A stretch of 64,000 nt of DNA. Source: Pseudomonadota bacterium (GTDB lineage Bacteria > Pseudomonadota > Alphaproteobacteria > Rhizobiales > Xanthobacteraceae). Location of the stretch: NCBI GenBank assembly GCA_023386885.1, contig JAEWIX010000003.1, positions 1 through 64,000 of the forward strand, read 5' to 3'. Under the pieces are notes generated by a model. It ran no database searches, was not told the origin of the DNA, and saw nothing but the letters and a program-made list of their open reading frames with translations. This document shows positions 26,379 to 35,002 of this stretch, piece by piece. Each line of letters starts with the position of its first letter. Position 1 is the first letter of the stretch. The position numbers and the translations under genes are program-made.

Positions 26379-26987
26379 ATGTTCACCGGGATCATCACCG
26401 ACGTCGGCGAGATCGCCAGCCTCAAGCCGGTCGCGCAAGGCCAGTTGCATCGTCTGCGGATTCTGTGCCGCTACGATCAATCGACTATCGCCGATGGCGC
26501 CTCGATCGCCTGCAACGGCGTGTGCCTCACCGTGGTCGCTTCCGGCGTCGAGAATGGGCGGACGTGGTTCGATGTCGATGCCGCCGCCGAAACGCTGCGC
26601 ATGACCACCGCGCAATACTGGCAGGTGGGAACGCGGCTTAACCTCGAACGCGCGCTAAAAATTGGCGACGAACTCGGCGGCCACATCGTCGCTGGCCATG
26701 CCGACGGCATCGCCACCATTGTGGCGCGCGACAATCTCCCGGACATGGCGCGCGTCGAATTCGATGCGCCGCGCGATCTGGCGCGTTTCATCGCGACCAA
26801 GGGGTCGGTGACGCTCGATGGCGTCTCGCTGACTGTGAACACGGTGGCGGATACGCGCTTTTCGGTGTTGATCATCCCGCACACGCTGTCCGTCACCACG
26901 CTGAACGGCTGGCAGCAGGGCTCCGAGGTGAACCTGGAAGTGGACCTCATGGCCCGCTATGCGGCGCGGCTCGCGGAGATGAAGTAG
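26379..26987 (+). CDS. ribE: Riboflavin synthase, alpha subunit
   Basis: This enzyme dismutates two 6,7-dimethyl-8-ribityllumazines to riboflavin and the pyrimidinedione. The 202-residue product has the expected two tandem lumazine-binding repeats. Each begins with a strand like MFTGIITDVGEI or GGHIVAGHADGIATI, and each contains a SIACNGVCLTV or SVTLDGVSLTV block. It starts immediately after the ribD stop. A palindromic repeat follows and separates it from ribH. Confidence 0.96.
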   Translation: MFTGIITDVGEIASLKPVAQGQLHRLRILCRYDQSTIADGASIACNGVCLTVVASGVENGRTWFDVDAAAETLRMTTAQYWQVGTRLNLERALKIGDELGGHIVAGHADGIATIVARDNLPDMARVEFDAPRDLARFIATKGSVTLDGVSLTVNTVADTRFSVLIIPHTLSVTTLNGWQQGSEVNLEVDLMARYAARLAEMK

Positions 26988-27002
26988 CCGTCCAATTCCG
27001 CT

Positions 27003-27085
27003 GTCATGCCCGCGCTTGTCGCGGGCATCCACGTTTTGGCGGCATTTTCAGACGTGGTGGCCGGGACAAGCCCGGCCGTGACGAC
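27003..27085. repeat. Dispersed cruciform-type repeat between ribE and ribH
   Basis: Three nested or adjacent stems are visible: ATGCCCGCG with its complement at 27006-27028, a central CCACGT...ACGTGG pair, and GGCCGGG...CCCGGCC at 27059-27077. GTCA and TGAC form the outer ends. The same design recurs at 61236-61377, so this is a dispersed intergenic element. Confidence 0.8.
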
Positions 27086-27196
27086 ATTACGATAGGTGTG
27101 TTTCTCGCTTGGCTTCACGCCGGGCAGCGACTACAAACCTGCGGAAATGTAAGTCAGCATTGACTTTATCTGCTTTCGTGAGAACTGGACCAACCC

Positions 27197-27688
27197 ATGG
27201 CCGACGCGCGACGCGCCCCGCTGAAAGACCAGACCGACGTGCGCGGCAGCCGCGCGCTGATCGTCGAGGCGCGCTTTTATGACGATATTCAGGACGCGCT
27301 GTTGCAGGGCGCGGTGGCGGAACTGGACGCCGCCGGTGTGACGTACGACGTCGTGACCGTACCCGGCGCGCTTGAAATTCCGGCTGCGATCGCCATCGCC
27401 TTCGATGCGGCGGAGGCAGGCGGCACGCCTTACGATGCCGCGATTGCGCTCGGCTGCGTGGTACGCGGAGAGACGTTTCACTTCGAAATCGTTTCGATGG
27501 AGTCCTCGCGCGGTCTGATGGACTTGTCCATCAACCGCCGCATGCCGCTCGGCAACGGCATTCTCACCGTCAACACCGATGAGCAGGCGTGGGCGCGGGC
27601 GCGTCCCGGCGACTTGAACAAGGGCGGCGATGCCGCGCGCGCCGCGCTGGCGATGCTGCGTCTCAAGCGCCGTCTAGCGCAGGCCTGA
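27197..27688 (+). CDS. ribH: 6,7-Dimethyl-8-ribityllumazine synthase
   Basis: Lumazine synthase makes the substrate of RibE from 3,4-dihydroxybutanone 4-phosphate and ribityl-aminouracil. The 163-residue protein contains the family motifs VPGALEIPAA, ALGCVVRGETFHFE (with the catalytic His) and NGILTVNTDEQAWAR. It is followed 5 bp later by nusB, the classic ribH-nusB pair. The repeat element upstream means it may have its own promoter. Confidence 0.96.
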   Translation: MADARRAPLKDQTDVRGSRALIVEARFYDDIQDALLQGAVAELDAAGVTYDVVTVPGALEIPAAIAIAFDAAEAGGTPYDAAIALGCVVRGETFHFEIVSMESSRGLMDLSINRRMPLGNGILTVNTDEQAWARARPGDLNKGGDAARAALAMLRLKRRLAQA

Positions 27689-27693
27689 GTATC

Positions 27694-28203
27694 ATGGCGG
27701 ACATCAGGAAAAATCCGGCCAACCCCAATCCTGCCAAGCCGCAGGACAGGAAGGCCAACCGGCGCGGCGCGGCGCGGCTCGCCGCGGTGCAGGCGCTTTA
27801 CCAAATGGACCTGGCGGGTGCGGGTATCAACGACGTCTTCGCCGAGTTCGAGAGCCATTGGATCGGCAACGAGGTCGAGGGCGACCAGTACCTGCCGGCC
27901 GAGGCTGCGTTCTTCCGCGATGTCGTCTCCGGCGTGGTGCGCGATCAGGCCAAGCTCGATCCCTTGATCGACGAGGCGCTGTCGCGCGGCTGGCCGCTGA
28001 AGCGGATCGACGCGATCTTGCGCGCGGTGCTCCGTGCAGGTTCGTATGAACTCGAGCATCGCAAGGACGTACCGGCGCGTGTCGTGGTGTCGGAATATGT
28101 CGATGTCGCGCATGCCTTCGTCGAAGGCGACGAGACCGGGATGGTCAATGCGGTGCTTGACCAGATCGCGCGGCAATTCCGCGGCGGCGAATTCACGCGA
28201 TAA
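27694..28203 (+). CDS. nusB: Transcription antitermination factor NusB
   Basis: NusB binds boxA RNA with ribosomal protein S10 and prevents premature termination in rRNA operons. The 169-residue all-helical protein has ARLAAVQALYQMDLAGAGI near the N-terminus, after a Lys/Pro/Asn-rich extension of about 25 residues, and the terminal block VVVSEYVDVAHAF. The frame is open farther upstream, but the ATG at 27694 lies just past ribH and fits the family. It is coupled to ribH. Confidence 0.95.
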   Translation: MADIRKNPANPNPAKPQDRKANRRGAARLAAVQALYQMDLAGAGINDVFAEFESHWIGNEVEGDQYLPAEAAFFRDVVSGVVRDQAKLDPLIDEALSRGWPLKRIDAILRAVLRAGSYELEHRKDVPARVVVSEYVDVAHAFVEGDETGMVNAVLDQIARQFRGGEFTR

Positions 28204-28210
28204 TCCTCAG

Positions 28211-28292
28211 CGTCATTGCGAGGAGCAAAGCGACGAAGCAATCCACTCTTGCTTTGTGGTCGCTGGATTGCTTCGCTGCGCTCCCAATGACG
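28211..28292. repeat. Long palindromic repeat between nusB and thiL
   Basis: The outer arms CGTCATTGCGAG (28211-28222) and a near-complement ending CAATGACG (28285-28292) flank inner arms GAAGCAATCCA and TGGATTGCTTC. This is a fold-back of about 82 bp. The CGTCATTGCGAG...CAATGACG design is common in Nitrobacteraceae intergenic DNA, from memory. Confidence 0.8.
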
Positions 28293-28302
28293 GGGACGGT
28301 GC

Positions 28303-29283
28303 ATGATGCCCTCCGGTGAAGACGATCTGATCGCGCGATACTTCAAGCCGCTGGCGACCGCGCCGGGCGCTTTGGGGTTGACCGACGACGCCGCGATCCT
28401 GCAAGTCTGCGGCGACGATGTCGTGGTCACCACTGACGCCATTGTCGCGGGCGTGCATTTCCTGCCTGACGACCCGCCGGACACGGTGGCGCGCAAGGCG
28501 CTGCGTGTGAACCTGTCCGATCTCGCGGCCAAGGGGGCGGAGCCGGCCGGTTTCGTGCTGACCCTGGCGTTGCGCGACGTGAATGAGACATGGCTTGCGC
28601 CGTTTGCGCGCGCGCTGGGCGAAGACGCGGATCAATTCGGTTGCTCGCTGCTGGGCGGCGATACCGTCTCGACGCCGGGGCCAGCCATGATCTCGGTGAC
28701 CGCCTTCGGGCGGCTTCCCCTCGGCAAAATGGTCAGGCGGAGTACTGCACGGGTTGGAGACGCTCTGGTGGTCACCGGCACCATTGGCGATGCGACGCTC
28801 GGCCTAGCGATTCTCAAGGAAGAGCAGGGGCCGCTTGAGAGTGATGCGACTGCGCGCGCAGCGTTGATCGAGCGGTATCGGGTGCCGCGGCCGCGCGTGG
28901 CATTGGCGCGGGCGGTTCGCAATCACGCCAGCGCCGCGATGGATGTATCCGACGGCCTAATGGGGGACCTCGCCAAATTGTGCGGCGCCTCAAACGTCTC
29001 GGCCGTGGTGGAGGCTGCGGCGCTTCCATTGTCTGCGCCTGCGGGAACCTGGCTGGCAAGCGACCCAAGCCTCGTCACGAGGCTCGTTTCCGGGGGCGAC
29101 GATTACGAGATTCTCTGCACGGTGCCGGAGAATCGGCTTGCCGCCTTCGAGGGCGCGGCGCGGTCGGCGGGTGTGCCGGTCAGCGTGATCGGCCGCATTG
29201 TCGCAGGCAAGGCGGCTCCGCGACTGGTTGACGCCGGAAACCGGGAAATTCCTCTCGATCGGCAATCCTATAGCCATTTCTAG
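28303..29283 (+). CDS. thiL: Thiamine-monophosphate kinase
   Basis: ThiL phosphorylates thiamine monophosphate to thiamine pyrophosphate. The 326-residue PurM/AIR-synthase-fold protein starts with GEDDLIARYFKPL and has GLTDDAAIL and VVTTDAIVAGVHF for Mg-ATP binding. Further on are LSDLAAKGAEPAGF, CSLLGGDTVSTPG and AMDVSDGLMGDL. It follows nusB after the palindromic repeat, a common Rhizobiales order. Two adjacent ATGs at 28303 and 28306 are equally possible starts. Confidence 0.95.
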   Translation: MMPSGEDDLIARYFKPLATAPGALGLTDDAAILQVCGDDVVVTTDAIVAGVHFLPDDPPDTVARKALRVNLSDLAAKGAEPAGFVLTLALRDVNETWLAPFARALGEDADQFGCSLLGGDTVSTPGPAMISVTAFGRLPLGKMVRRSTARVGDALVVTGTIGDATLGLAILKEEQGPLESDATARAALIERYRVPRPRVALARAVRNHASAAMDVSDGLMGDLAKLCGASNVSAVVEAAALPLSAPAGTWLASDPSLVTRLVSGGDDYEILCTVPENRLAAFEGAARSAGVPVSVIGRIVAGKAAPRLVDAGNREIPLDRQSYSHF

Positions 29284-29415
29284 GGCTTCGCGGCCGCTCT
29301 GCCGAACCTGTGCCTAATTCGGCACGGTTCAGAAATCCTTTAAAAAACCTTTGCTTATGACCTTGGCATCGTTGCGTGGCAGTCGCGATTTTGGCATGGT
29401 CCCGCCGATTTAAGG

Positions 29416-29443
29416 CCGCTCTTTGGGCAGAGCGGGCTTTCTT
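29416..29443 (+). promoter_or_regulatory. Terminator-like hairpin in the hppA leader
   Basis: CCGCTCT (29416-29422) pairs with AGAGCGG (29429-29435) across a 6-nt loop and is followed by GCTTTCTT. It lies about 70 bp before the hppA start. It may end thiL read-through or act as an attenuator. Confidence 0.4.
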
Positions 29444-29509
29444 GCGCGTTCCTCCGCAATTGCGGTCATGAACGCAATTCGGGGCAACCAGGGATCTGAG
29501 GCAAATTCA

Positions 29510-31630
29510 ATGACAGCATTATGGGTGATCGTGCTTTGCGGAGCACTTTCGATCGTCTACGCCATCTGGGCGACATCGTCGGTCTTGGGGGCCGACGCAG
29601 GCAACGCGCGCATGCAGGAAATCGCGAGCGCCGTGCGTGAAGGCGCTCAGGCGTATCTGCGGCGGCAATACACCACGATCGGGATCGTGGGCATCGTCAT
29701 CTTCGCTCTGCTGGCCTATTTCCTCGGTCTGCTGGTCGCGGTGGGTTTCGCCATCGGCGCCATCCTGTCCGGTGCTGCGGGCTTCATCGGCATGAACGTT
29801 TCGGTCCGCGCCAACGTGCGCACCGCGCAGGCCGCGACCAAGTCGCTTGCCGGCGGTCTTGAACTGGCGTTCAAGGCGGGCGCGATCACCGGCCTGTTGG
29901 TGGCCGGTCTCGCGCTGCTCGGCGTGACGCTGTACTTCGCCTACCTGACCCACGGCGCTGGCTACCCGGCCAACAGCCGCACGGTAGTCGACGCTATGGT
30001 GGCGCTCGGCTTCGGCGCTTCGCTGATCTCGATCTTCGCCCGTCTCGGCGGCGGCATCTTCACCAAGGGTGCGGATGTCGGCGGCGACCTCGTCGGCAAG
30101 GTTGAAGCCGGCATTCCGGAAGACGATCCACGCAACCCGGCGACCATCGCCGACAACGTCGGTGACAACGTCGGCGACTGCGCCGGCATGGCCGCCGACC
30201 TGTTCGAAACCTACGCGGTGACCGCGGTCGCCACCATGGTTCTCGCCGCGATCTTCTTCGCGACCTCGCCGCTCTTGGTGAACATGATGACCCTGCCGCT
30301 CGCCATCGGCGGCATCTGCATCATCACCTCGATCATCGGCACCTTCTTCGTCAAACTCGGCGCGAGCCAGTCGATCATGGGTGCGCTGTACAAGGGCCTG
30401 ATTGCCACGGGCGTGCTGTCGCTGATCGGTGTCGGTTTCGTTATCCACTGGCTGGTCGGCTTCGGTCCGCTGGCGGGCGTGAAGTACACCGGCATGGCGC
30501 TGTTCGAATGCGGCATCGTCGGCCTCGTCGTCACCGGCCTGATCATCTGGATCACCGAATACTACACCGGCACCGACTATCGCCCGGTGAAGTCGATCGC
30601 CCAGGCGTCGGTCACCGGTCACGGCACCAACGTCATCCAGGGTCTGGCGATCTCGATGGAAGCGACCGCGCTGCCCGCGATCGTCATCATCGCCGGCATT
30701 CTGGTGACCTACAGCCTCGCGGGCCTGTTCGGCATCGCGATCGCGACCACCACCATGCTGGCGCTGGCCGGCATGATCGTTGCGCTCGACGCTTTCGGTC
30801 CGGTCACCGACAACGCCGGCGGCATCGCCGAAATGGCCGGTCTGCCGAAGGAAGTGCGCAAGTCCACCGACGCGCTCGACGCGGTCGGCAACACCACCAA
30901 GGCGGTGACCAAGGGCTACGCGATCGGCTCCGCCGGTCTCGGCGCGCTGGTGCTGTTCGCGGCCTACAATGAAGACCTCAAGTTCTTCATCGCGGACTCG
31001 GCCAAGCATCCGTACTTCCAGGGTGTTGCGCCCGACTTCTCGCTGAACAATCCCTACGGCGTGGTCGGCCTGCTGTGCGGCGGTCTGCTGCCGTATCTGT
31101 TTGGCGCGATGGGCATGACGGCCGTGGGCCGTGCGGCCGGCGCGATCGTCGAGGAAGTGCGGCGTCAATTCCGCGCCAAGCCGGGCATCATGCAGGGCAC
31201 CGACAAGCCTGACTACGGCAAGGCGGTCGACCTGCTGACCAAGGCCGCGATCAAGGAAATGATCATTCCGTCGCTGCTGCCGGTGCTGTCGCCGATCGTC
31301 GTCTACTTCCTGATCTACTTCATCGCGGGTGGCGGCGCGGCCGGCAAGTCGGCGGCGTTCTCGGCAGTCGGCGCGATGCTGCTCGGCGTCATCGTCACCG
31401 GCCTGTTCGTCGCGATCTCGATGACCTCGGGCGGCGGTGCTTGGGACAACGCCAAGAAGTACATCGAAGACGGACATCATGGCGGCAAGGGGTCGGACGC
31501 TCACAAGTCGGCCGTGACCGGCGACACCGTCGGAGATCCCTACAAGGACACGGCGGGCCCCGCCGTGAACCCGATGATCAAGATCACCAATATCGTGGCC
31601 TTGCTGCTGCTGGCGATCATGGCGCACTAA
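29510..31630 (+). CDS. hppA: Membrane-bound proton-translocating pyrophosphatase
   Basis: An integral membrane H+-PPase that couples pyrophosphate hydrolysis to proton export. It has 706 residues and about 16 hydrophobic helices. The substrate site is intact: ATIADNVGDNVGDCAGMAAD, followed by ADLFETY, with a matching DTVGDPYKDTAGPAVNPM near the C-terminus. The ionic-selectivity position reads GNTTKA, with Lys where potassium-dependent enzymes have Ala, so I predict a potassium-independent pump. The ATG at 29510 with GAGG upstream gives a helix right at the N-terminus. Confidence 0.96.
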   Translation: MTALWVIVLCGALSIVYAIWATSSVLGADAGNARMQEIASAVREGAQAYLRRQYTTIGIVGIVIFALLAYFLGLLVAVGFAIGAILSGAAGFIGMNVSVRANVRTAQAATKSLAGGLELAFKAGAITGLLVAGLALLGVTLYFAYLTHGAGYPANSRTVVDAMVALGFGASLISIFARLGGGIFTKGADVGGDLVGKVEAGIPEDDPRNPATIADNVGDNVGDCAGMAADLFETYAVTAVATMVLAAIFFATSPLLVNMMTLPLAIGGICIITSIIGTFFVKLGASQSIMGALYKGLIATGVLSLIGVGFVIHWLVGFGPLAGVKYTGMALFECGIVGLVVTGLIIWITEYYTGTDYRPVKSIAQASVTGHGTNVIQGLAISMEATALPAIVIIAGILVTYSLAGLFGIAIATTTMLALAGMIVALDAFGPVTDNAGGIAEMAGLPKEVRKSTDALDAVGNTTKAVTKGYAIGSAGLGALVLFAAYNEDLKFFIADSAKHPYFQGVAPDFSLNNPYGVVGLLCGGLLPYLFGAMGMTAVGRAAGAIVEEVRRQFRAKPGIMQGTDKPDYGKAVDLLTKAAIKEMIIPSLLPVLSPIVVYFLIYFIAGGGAAGKSAAFSAVGAMLLGVIVTGLFVAISMTSGGGAWDNAKKYIEDGHHGGKGSDAHKSAVTGDTVGDPYKDTAGPAVNPMIKITNIVALLLLAIMAH

Positions 31631-31637
31631 CTGGTTG

Positions 31638-31686
31638 GAGCATGATGTTTTCCGAAAACCGCTTTACGCTTTTCGGCATTATGCTC
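31638..31686. repeat. Small palindromic repeat downstream of hppA
   Basis: A fold-back of about 49 bp bounded by GAGCATGATG (31638-31647) and CATTATGCTC (31677-31686), with internal CGAAAA...TTTTCG complementarity. It begins 8 bp past the stop. I recognise this type as recurrent in Bradyrhizobium-like genomes, but no second copy is visible here. Confidence 0.6.
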
Positions 31687-31710
31687 TGATCTGCGCAACG
31701 CTGAAAATGA

Positions 31711-31743
31711 AAACCCCGCGGCGCGAGCCGCGGGGTTTTTCTT
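31711..31743. terminator. Intrinsic terminator between convergent hppA and bamE
   Basis: A perfect 12-bp stem, AAACCCCGCGGC (31711-31722) and GCCGCGGGGTTT (31727-31738), with a GCGA tetraloop and T-runs outward. The A-rich 5' flank makes it usable from both directions, which suits the convergent gene pair. Confidence 0.95.
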
Positions 31744-31800
31744 TGAGGCGGAGATGGGATTTACGGGTGGTGGATTGAAACTGCGCTGACGTAGTCGCGG

Positions 31801-32280
31801 TTATCTGCTGCCGCCGCCGATCAGCCGGAACAAGGGTGCCAGATAGCTGATCTCCTGACCGCCGCTCGCGGTGGTGCGGCTGATGAAGTCGAAGATCTTG
31901 CCGTCCTTCATGCCGTAGTTTGCGAGCCGGGTGACCTGACGATTCTTGTCGAAGTAGATCGCGATCACACGCTGGTCGGTGACCTGTTGCGGCATGAATG
32001 CGACCGAGCGTTCGGTGCGCTGGGAGATGTAGTAAAACACCTCGCCGTTCAGCGTGGCGACGGTGGAGGGGGTCCCCATTACGATCAGCACCTGATCCTG
32101 GCTGGCCCCGATGGGGATTTGCTCCAATGCGCCGGGCGGCAGGATATAGCCCTTCTGGAACTGCTCGCCGCCGCAGCCGGCCAGACTGGCGCCTGCAAGT
32201 GCGAGGGCAATGGCCGTTCCAATGCTGCGCCAGCGCGCCGCGCGGCCGCGCGTTATTTCAGTCCGATTGCTGCTTGTCAT
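31801..32280 (-). CDS. bamE: Outer-membrane assembly lipoprotein BamE (SmpA/OmlA)
   Basis: BamE is the small lipoprotein of the beta-barrel assembly machine. The 159-residue precursor has a basic N-terminus, a hydrophobic stretch and a lipobox ending in Cys36 (ASLAGC). The SmpA/OmlA domain includes YILPPGALEQIPIGASQDQV and VMGTPSTVATLNGEVFYYI. The first domain segment is diagnostic. It is convergent with hppA and shares its terminator. Upstream lies a 266-bp region occupied mainly by two inverted repeats. Confidence 0.92.
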   Translation of the reverse strand: MTSSNRTEITRGRAARWRSIGTAIALALAGASLAGCGGEQFQKGYILPPGALEQIPIGASQDQVLIVMGTPSTVATLNGEVFYYISQRTERSVAFMPQQVTDQRVIAIYFDKNRQVTRLANYGMKDGKIFDFISRTTASGGQEISYLAPLFRLIGGGSR

Positions 32281-32362
32281 GCGAAGTGAGCCCCGTCCCC
32301 TTGCATCGTACAGATCATTGACGTACCGGGCTGAACCGGCGATTTCAAGGTAGGCACGTGCC

Positions 32363-32438
32363 CTGGTGTCCCGAATCCGAAGTTCGCCTTATTTTGCCGC
32401 GCCTTCCTTAGTGAACTTCGGATTCGAAAGGACACCAG
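32363..32438. repeat. Inverted repeat 1 (palindromic element, 3-nt bulge)
   Basis: The arms are 32363-32385 and 32413-32438. Starting from the loop, GAACTTCGGATTCG matches perfectly. One arm then carries three extra bases before GACACCAG, which again matches perfectly. The loop is 27 nt. It lies between bamE and the cytochrome bc1 chaperone gene. Confidence 0.85.
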
Positions 32439-32454
32439 CAATTCTATAATTGCG

Positions 32455-32526
32455 AGTGGTTCTTCGTTTCTAACATTTGCAAAGATATCCGCTGCGACGG
32501 GATGCAAATGTTAGAATCGAACCACT
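32455..32526. repeat. Inverted repeat 2 (palindromic element, 3-nt bulge)
   Basis: The arms are 32455-32481 and 32503-32526. TGCAAATGTTAGAA pairs perfectly near the loop, then a 3-nt length difference follows, then AACCACT pairs perfectly. It lies 16 bp from inverted repeat 1 and ends 20 bp before the next start codon. Confidence 0.85.
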
Positions 32527-32546
32527 AGCGTCGATATGTGGAACCC

Positions 32547-33089
32547 ATGACGATCTGGCCATTCAAATCTTTCGACCGATCTCGCCCCGGTTCGGGAAAT
32601 ACCATTGGCACGATCTATGGCATGATCGTGGCGCAGGCGCGAGAACCGGCGTTCTATGTCGACTACGGTGTTCCCGACACCGTCGATGGCCGTTTCGACT
32701 TGGTGGTACTGCATCTGTGGATGGTACTACGGCGCCTTGGCACGGCCGCCCCGCAGAAGCTGGCGCAGGGATTGTTCGATCATTTCTGCGGAGACATGGA
32801 CTCCAATCTGCGGGAAATGGGCGTGGGCGACATGACCGTCCCCAAGCGAATGCAGGCGTTCGGTGAAGCCTTCTATGGCCGCTCGACGGCCTATGACGCG
32901 GCGCTGGCCGAGGGCCATGACGCACTGGCGCGGGCGCTCGACAAGAATATTTTCAACGGACGTAATTTCGAGCAGGCGCGGCATCTGGCGAATTATGTCG
33001 AGGCATCGATCGCGAAATTGGCGACGACGGATGTTGACGCGCTCGCAAACAGCGGACAGCGGCCATTCGCGGCGCTCGCTGCGCAATGA
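32547..33089 (+). CDS. Ubiquinol-cytochrome c chaperone family protein
   Basis: A 180-residue helical protein of the CBP3/UQCC1 family, which assists assembly of cytochrome b into the bc1 complex. Recognisable segments are IYGMIVAQAREPAFYVDYGV, FDLVVLHLWMVLRRL, FDHFCGDMDSNLREMGVGDM and VPKRMQAFGEAFYGR. The start is the ATG at 32547, with GGA six bases upstream; an in-frame ATG nine bases earlier has no such site. The gene overlaps or abuts the DUF177 gene and is probably cotranscribed with it. Confidence 0.9.
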   Translation: MTIWPFKSFDRSRPGSGNTIGTIYGMIVAQAREPAFYVDYGVPDTVDGRFDLVVLHLWMVLRRLGTAAPQKLAQGLFDHFCGDMDSNLREMGVGDMTVPKRMQAFGEAFYGRSTAYDAALAEGHDALARALDKNIFNGRNFEQARHLANYVEASIAKLATTDVDALANSGQRPFAALAAQ

Positions 33090-33100
33090 GGAAAGACGGC

Positions 33101-33670
33101 ATGGCTCAACCCGCACGATCTTCTGCGTCCGATCCGTGGCCGTGGTCGGTCAATGTCGAGCAGATACCGGAAACGGGGTTGCGGATCGCGTTCGAAGCCA
33201 CGGAAGCTCAACGCGTAGCGCTGGCTGCGGTAGCCGGCTTGCGCGAGGTCGTGCAGGCTGCCGCTTCATTCGATTTGTCCCATGGCGGAGGCGGCAAGGT
33301 GAACGTCGTCGGACGCGTCACAGCGCGTATTGGGCAAACCTGCGTAGTGACGCTAGATCCGATTGAGAACGACATCGACGAGCCGATCGATCTCGTCTTT
33401 GCGCCCGAAGCGGATATTCCGCGCCTGTCATCCACGGTGGACGACGACGCCGAATCCGATGACATCCCTGATCCTCCAGAGCCCATTGTCAGTGGGGTGA
33501 TCGATCTGGGCCGCGTGGCGACTGACGCGCTGTTTTTGGGAATCGATCCCTATCCGCGCAAGCCGGATGCTGTCTTCGATCCACCGGCGGTGGCTGCGGA
33601 TCCGGAGGATCATCCGTTTGCCGCGCTCAAAGCGCTGCAGAAGGGAAAAACACCGCCCGGGTCCGATTGA
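33101..33670 (+). CDS. DUF177 (YceD-like) protein
   Basis: A 189-residue soluble protein of the YceD/DUF177 family. Homologues are linked to 23S rRNA accumulation and often sit beside rpmF and plsX. Segments supporting the call are CVVTLDPIENDIDEPIDLVF and ELGRVATDALFLGIDPYPRK-like text near residue 150. Here plsX follows after 270 bp, and rpmF is absent from the interval. The start at 33101 has AGGAAAG upstream; an alternative ATG at 33086 overlaps the previous stop. Confidence 0.88.
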   Translation: MAQPARSSASDPWPWSVNVEQIPETGLRIAFEATEAQRVALAAVAGLREVVQAAASFDLSHGGGGKVNVVGRVTARIGQTCVVTLDPIENDIDEPIDLVFAPEADIPRLSSTVDDDAESDDIPDPPEPIVSGVIDLGRVATDALFLGIDPYPRKPDAVFDPPAVAADPEDHPFAALKALQKGKTPPGSD

Positions 33671-33940
33671 GGGTCTCCGAATAGGAGAGGTTTCGGGGGA
33701 GGCAGGCCGGTCAGGCGCCGGATGCGTTTCGGTTGCGCTTTGCGATTGATTCCCTCAAAAACACCCCGACTTCCGATTGCCGGGTCAAGATGTTGTATCG
33801 AGGCCGTGACACGCTATTGTCCCGCTTGGTAGGGTGCGACGCAGCGCACGGCGCATAGTGGACAGGGGCGTCGCCGTCACGGCGAATATTGCTGCGGTGA
33901 CGCATCGCAGTTCGCAAAAGGCATTGTTTCCGGGACGTAT

Positions 33941-35002
33941 ATGGCGAAGAAAGTTCGAATTGCGCTTGACGCCATGGGCGGCGATGTCGGTCCGTCCGCC
34001 GTCGTTCCCGGCGCGGCCATCTCGCTGACCCGGCATCCTGACAGCGAGTTCGTTATGTTCGGCGACAGTGCGGCCATCGAGGCGCAACTCGCCGCCCATC
34101 CCGCATTGAAGGCGGTATCGCGCGTCGTTCACACCGACGTCACGATCAGCATGAAGGACAAGCCCAGTCAGGCCTTGCGGCACGGGCGCAAGAATTCCTC
34201 GATGTGGCTGACAATCGACGCCGTGAAGAAAGGCGAAGCTGACGTCGCCGTTTCCGCCGGCAACACCGGTGCGTTGATGGCGATGTCGCGATTCAACCTG
34301 AGGATGCTGCCGGGGGTCGATCGGCCGGCGATCGCAGCGGTCTGGCCGACCGCGCGCGGCGATTCCGTCGTGCTGGATCTCGGCGCGACCATCGGCGGCG
34401 ACGCGCATCATCTGATGGCGCTGGCAGTGATGGGCAGCGCCATGGCGCGGGTGCTGTTCGATATCGAGCGGCCAACCGTGGGACTGCTCAATATCGGCGT
34501 GGAAGAGGTCAAGGGCGGCGAGGAAATCCGCGAGGCTGCCGAACTCTTGCGGGCGATGAAGGCCCCCCAGTTCGAGTTCGTCGGCTTCGTGGAGGGCGAC
34601 GGGATCGGCCGCGGCGATGCCGATGTGATCGTCTCCGAGGGGTTCTGCGGCAATATCGCGTTGAAGGCTGCCGAGGGAACCGCGCGGCAGATGAGCGAAT
34701 TCCTGCGCTCCGCGATGAAGCGGACCTGGCGGGCCAAACTCGGCTACCTGCTGGCGCGGAACGCGTTCAAGGCCCTGCGCGACAAGCTCGACCCCAGCAA
34801 GTCCAATGGCGGCGTGTTCCTCGGGCTCAACGGGGTGGTGGTCAAGAGCCATGGCGGCACCGATGCCGAAGGCTTTGCCTATGCCGTCGATGTTGGCTAT
34901 GAGATGGTCCGCTACGATCTCCTCACCAAGATCAATCAAATGCTCAACCGCGATGGTAGCCCGCTGGTGGCGGCGCCGACTGCGCAGGAGGCTGTTTCGT
35001 GA
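33941..35002 (+). CDS. plsX: Phosphate acyltransferase PlsX
   Basis: PlsX makes acyl-phosphate from acyl-ACP for phosphatidic acid synthesis. The 353-residue protein opens with KKVRIALDAMGGDVGPSAVV and has AVSAGNTGALMA, LLNIGVEEVKGGE, FVEGDGIGRGDADVIVSEGF and SHGGTDAEGFAYAV, all diagnostic. The last codons overlap the fabH start (GTGA), so translational coupling is likely. It begins about 270 bp after the DUF177 gene, leaving room for a promoter. Confidence 0.97.
   Translation: MAKKVRIALDAMGGDVGPSAVVPGAAISLTRHPDSEFVMFGDSAAIEAQLAAHPALKAVSRVVHTDVTISMKDKPSQALRHGRKNSSMWLTIDAVKKGEADVAVSAGNTGALMAMSRFNLRMLPGVDRPAIAAVWPTARGDSVVLDLGATIGGDAHHLMALAVMGSAMARVLFDIERPTVGLLNIGVEEVKGGEEIREAAELLRAMKAPQFEFVGFVEGDGIGRGDADVIVSEGFCGNIALKAAEGTARQMSEFLRSAMKRTWRAKLGYLLARNAFKALRDKLDPSKSNGGVFLGLNGVVVKSHGGTDAEGFAYAVDVGYEMVRYDLLTKINQMLNRDGSPLVAAPTAQEAVS

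Noticed and set aside
26988..27196. FMN riboswitch before ribH
   Set aside because: The interval is occupied by the dispersed repeat; no RFN-element signatures are seen.
29519..31627. 702-residue open frame opposite hppA
   Set aside because: It is a shadow: Asp/Arg/Gln/His-rich low-complexity translation of a high-GC gene. hppA has complete family motifs.
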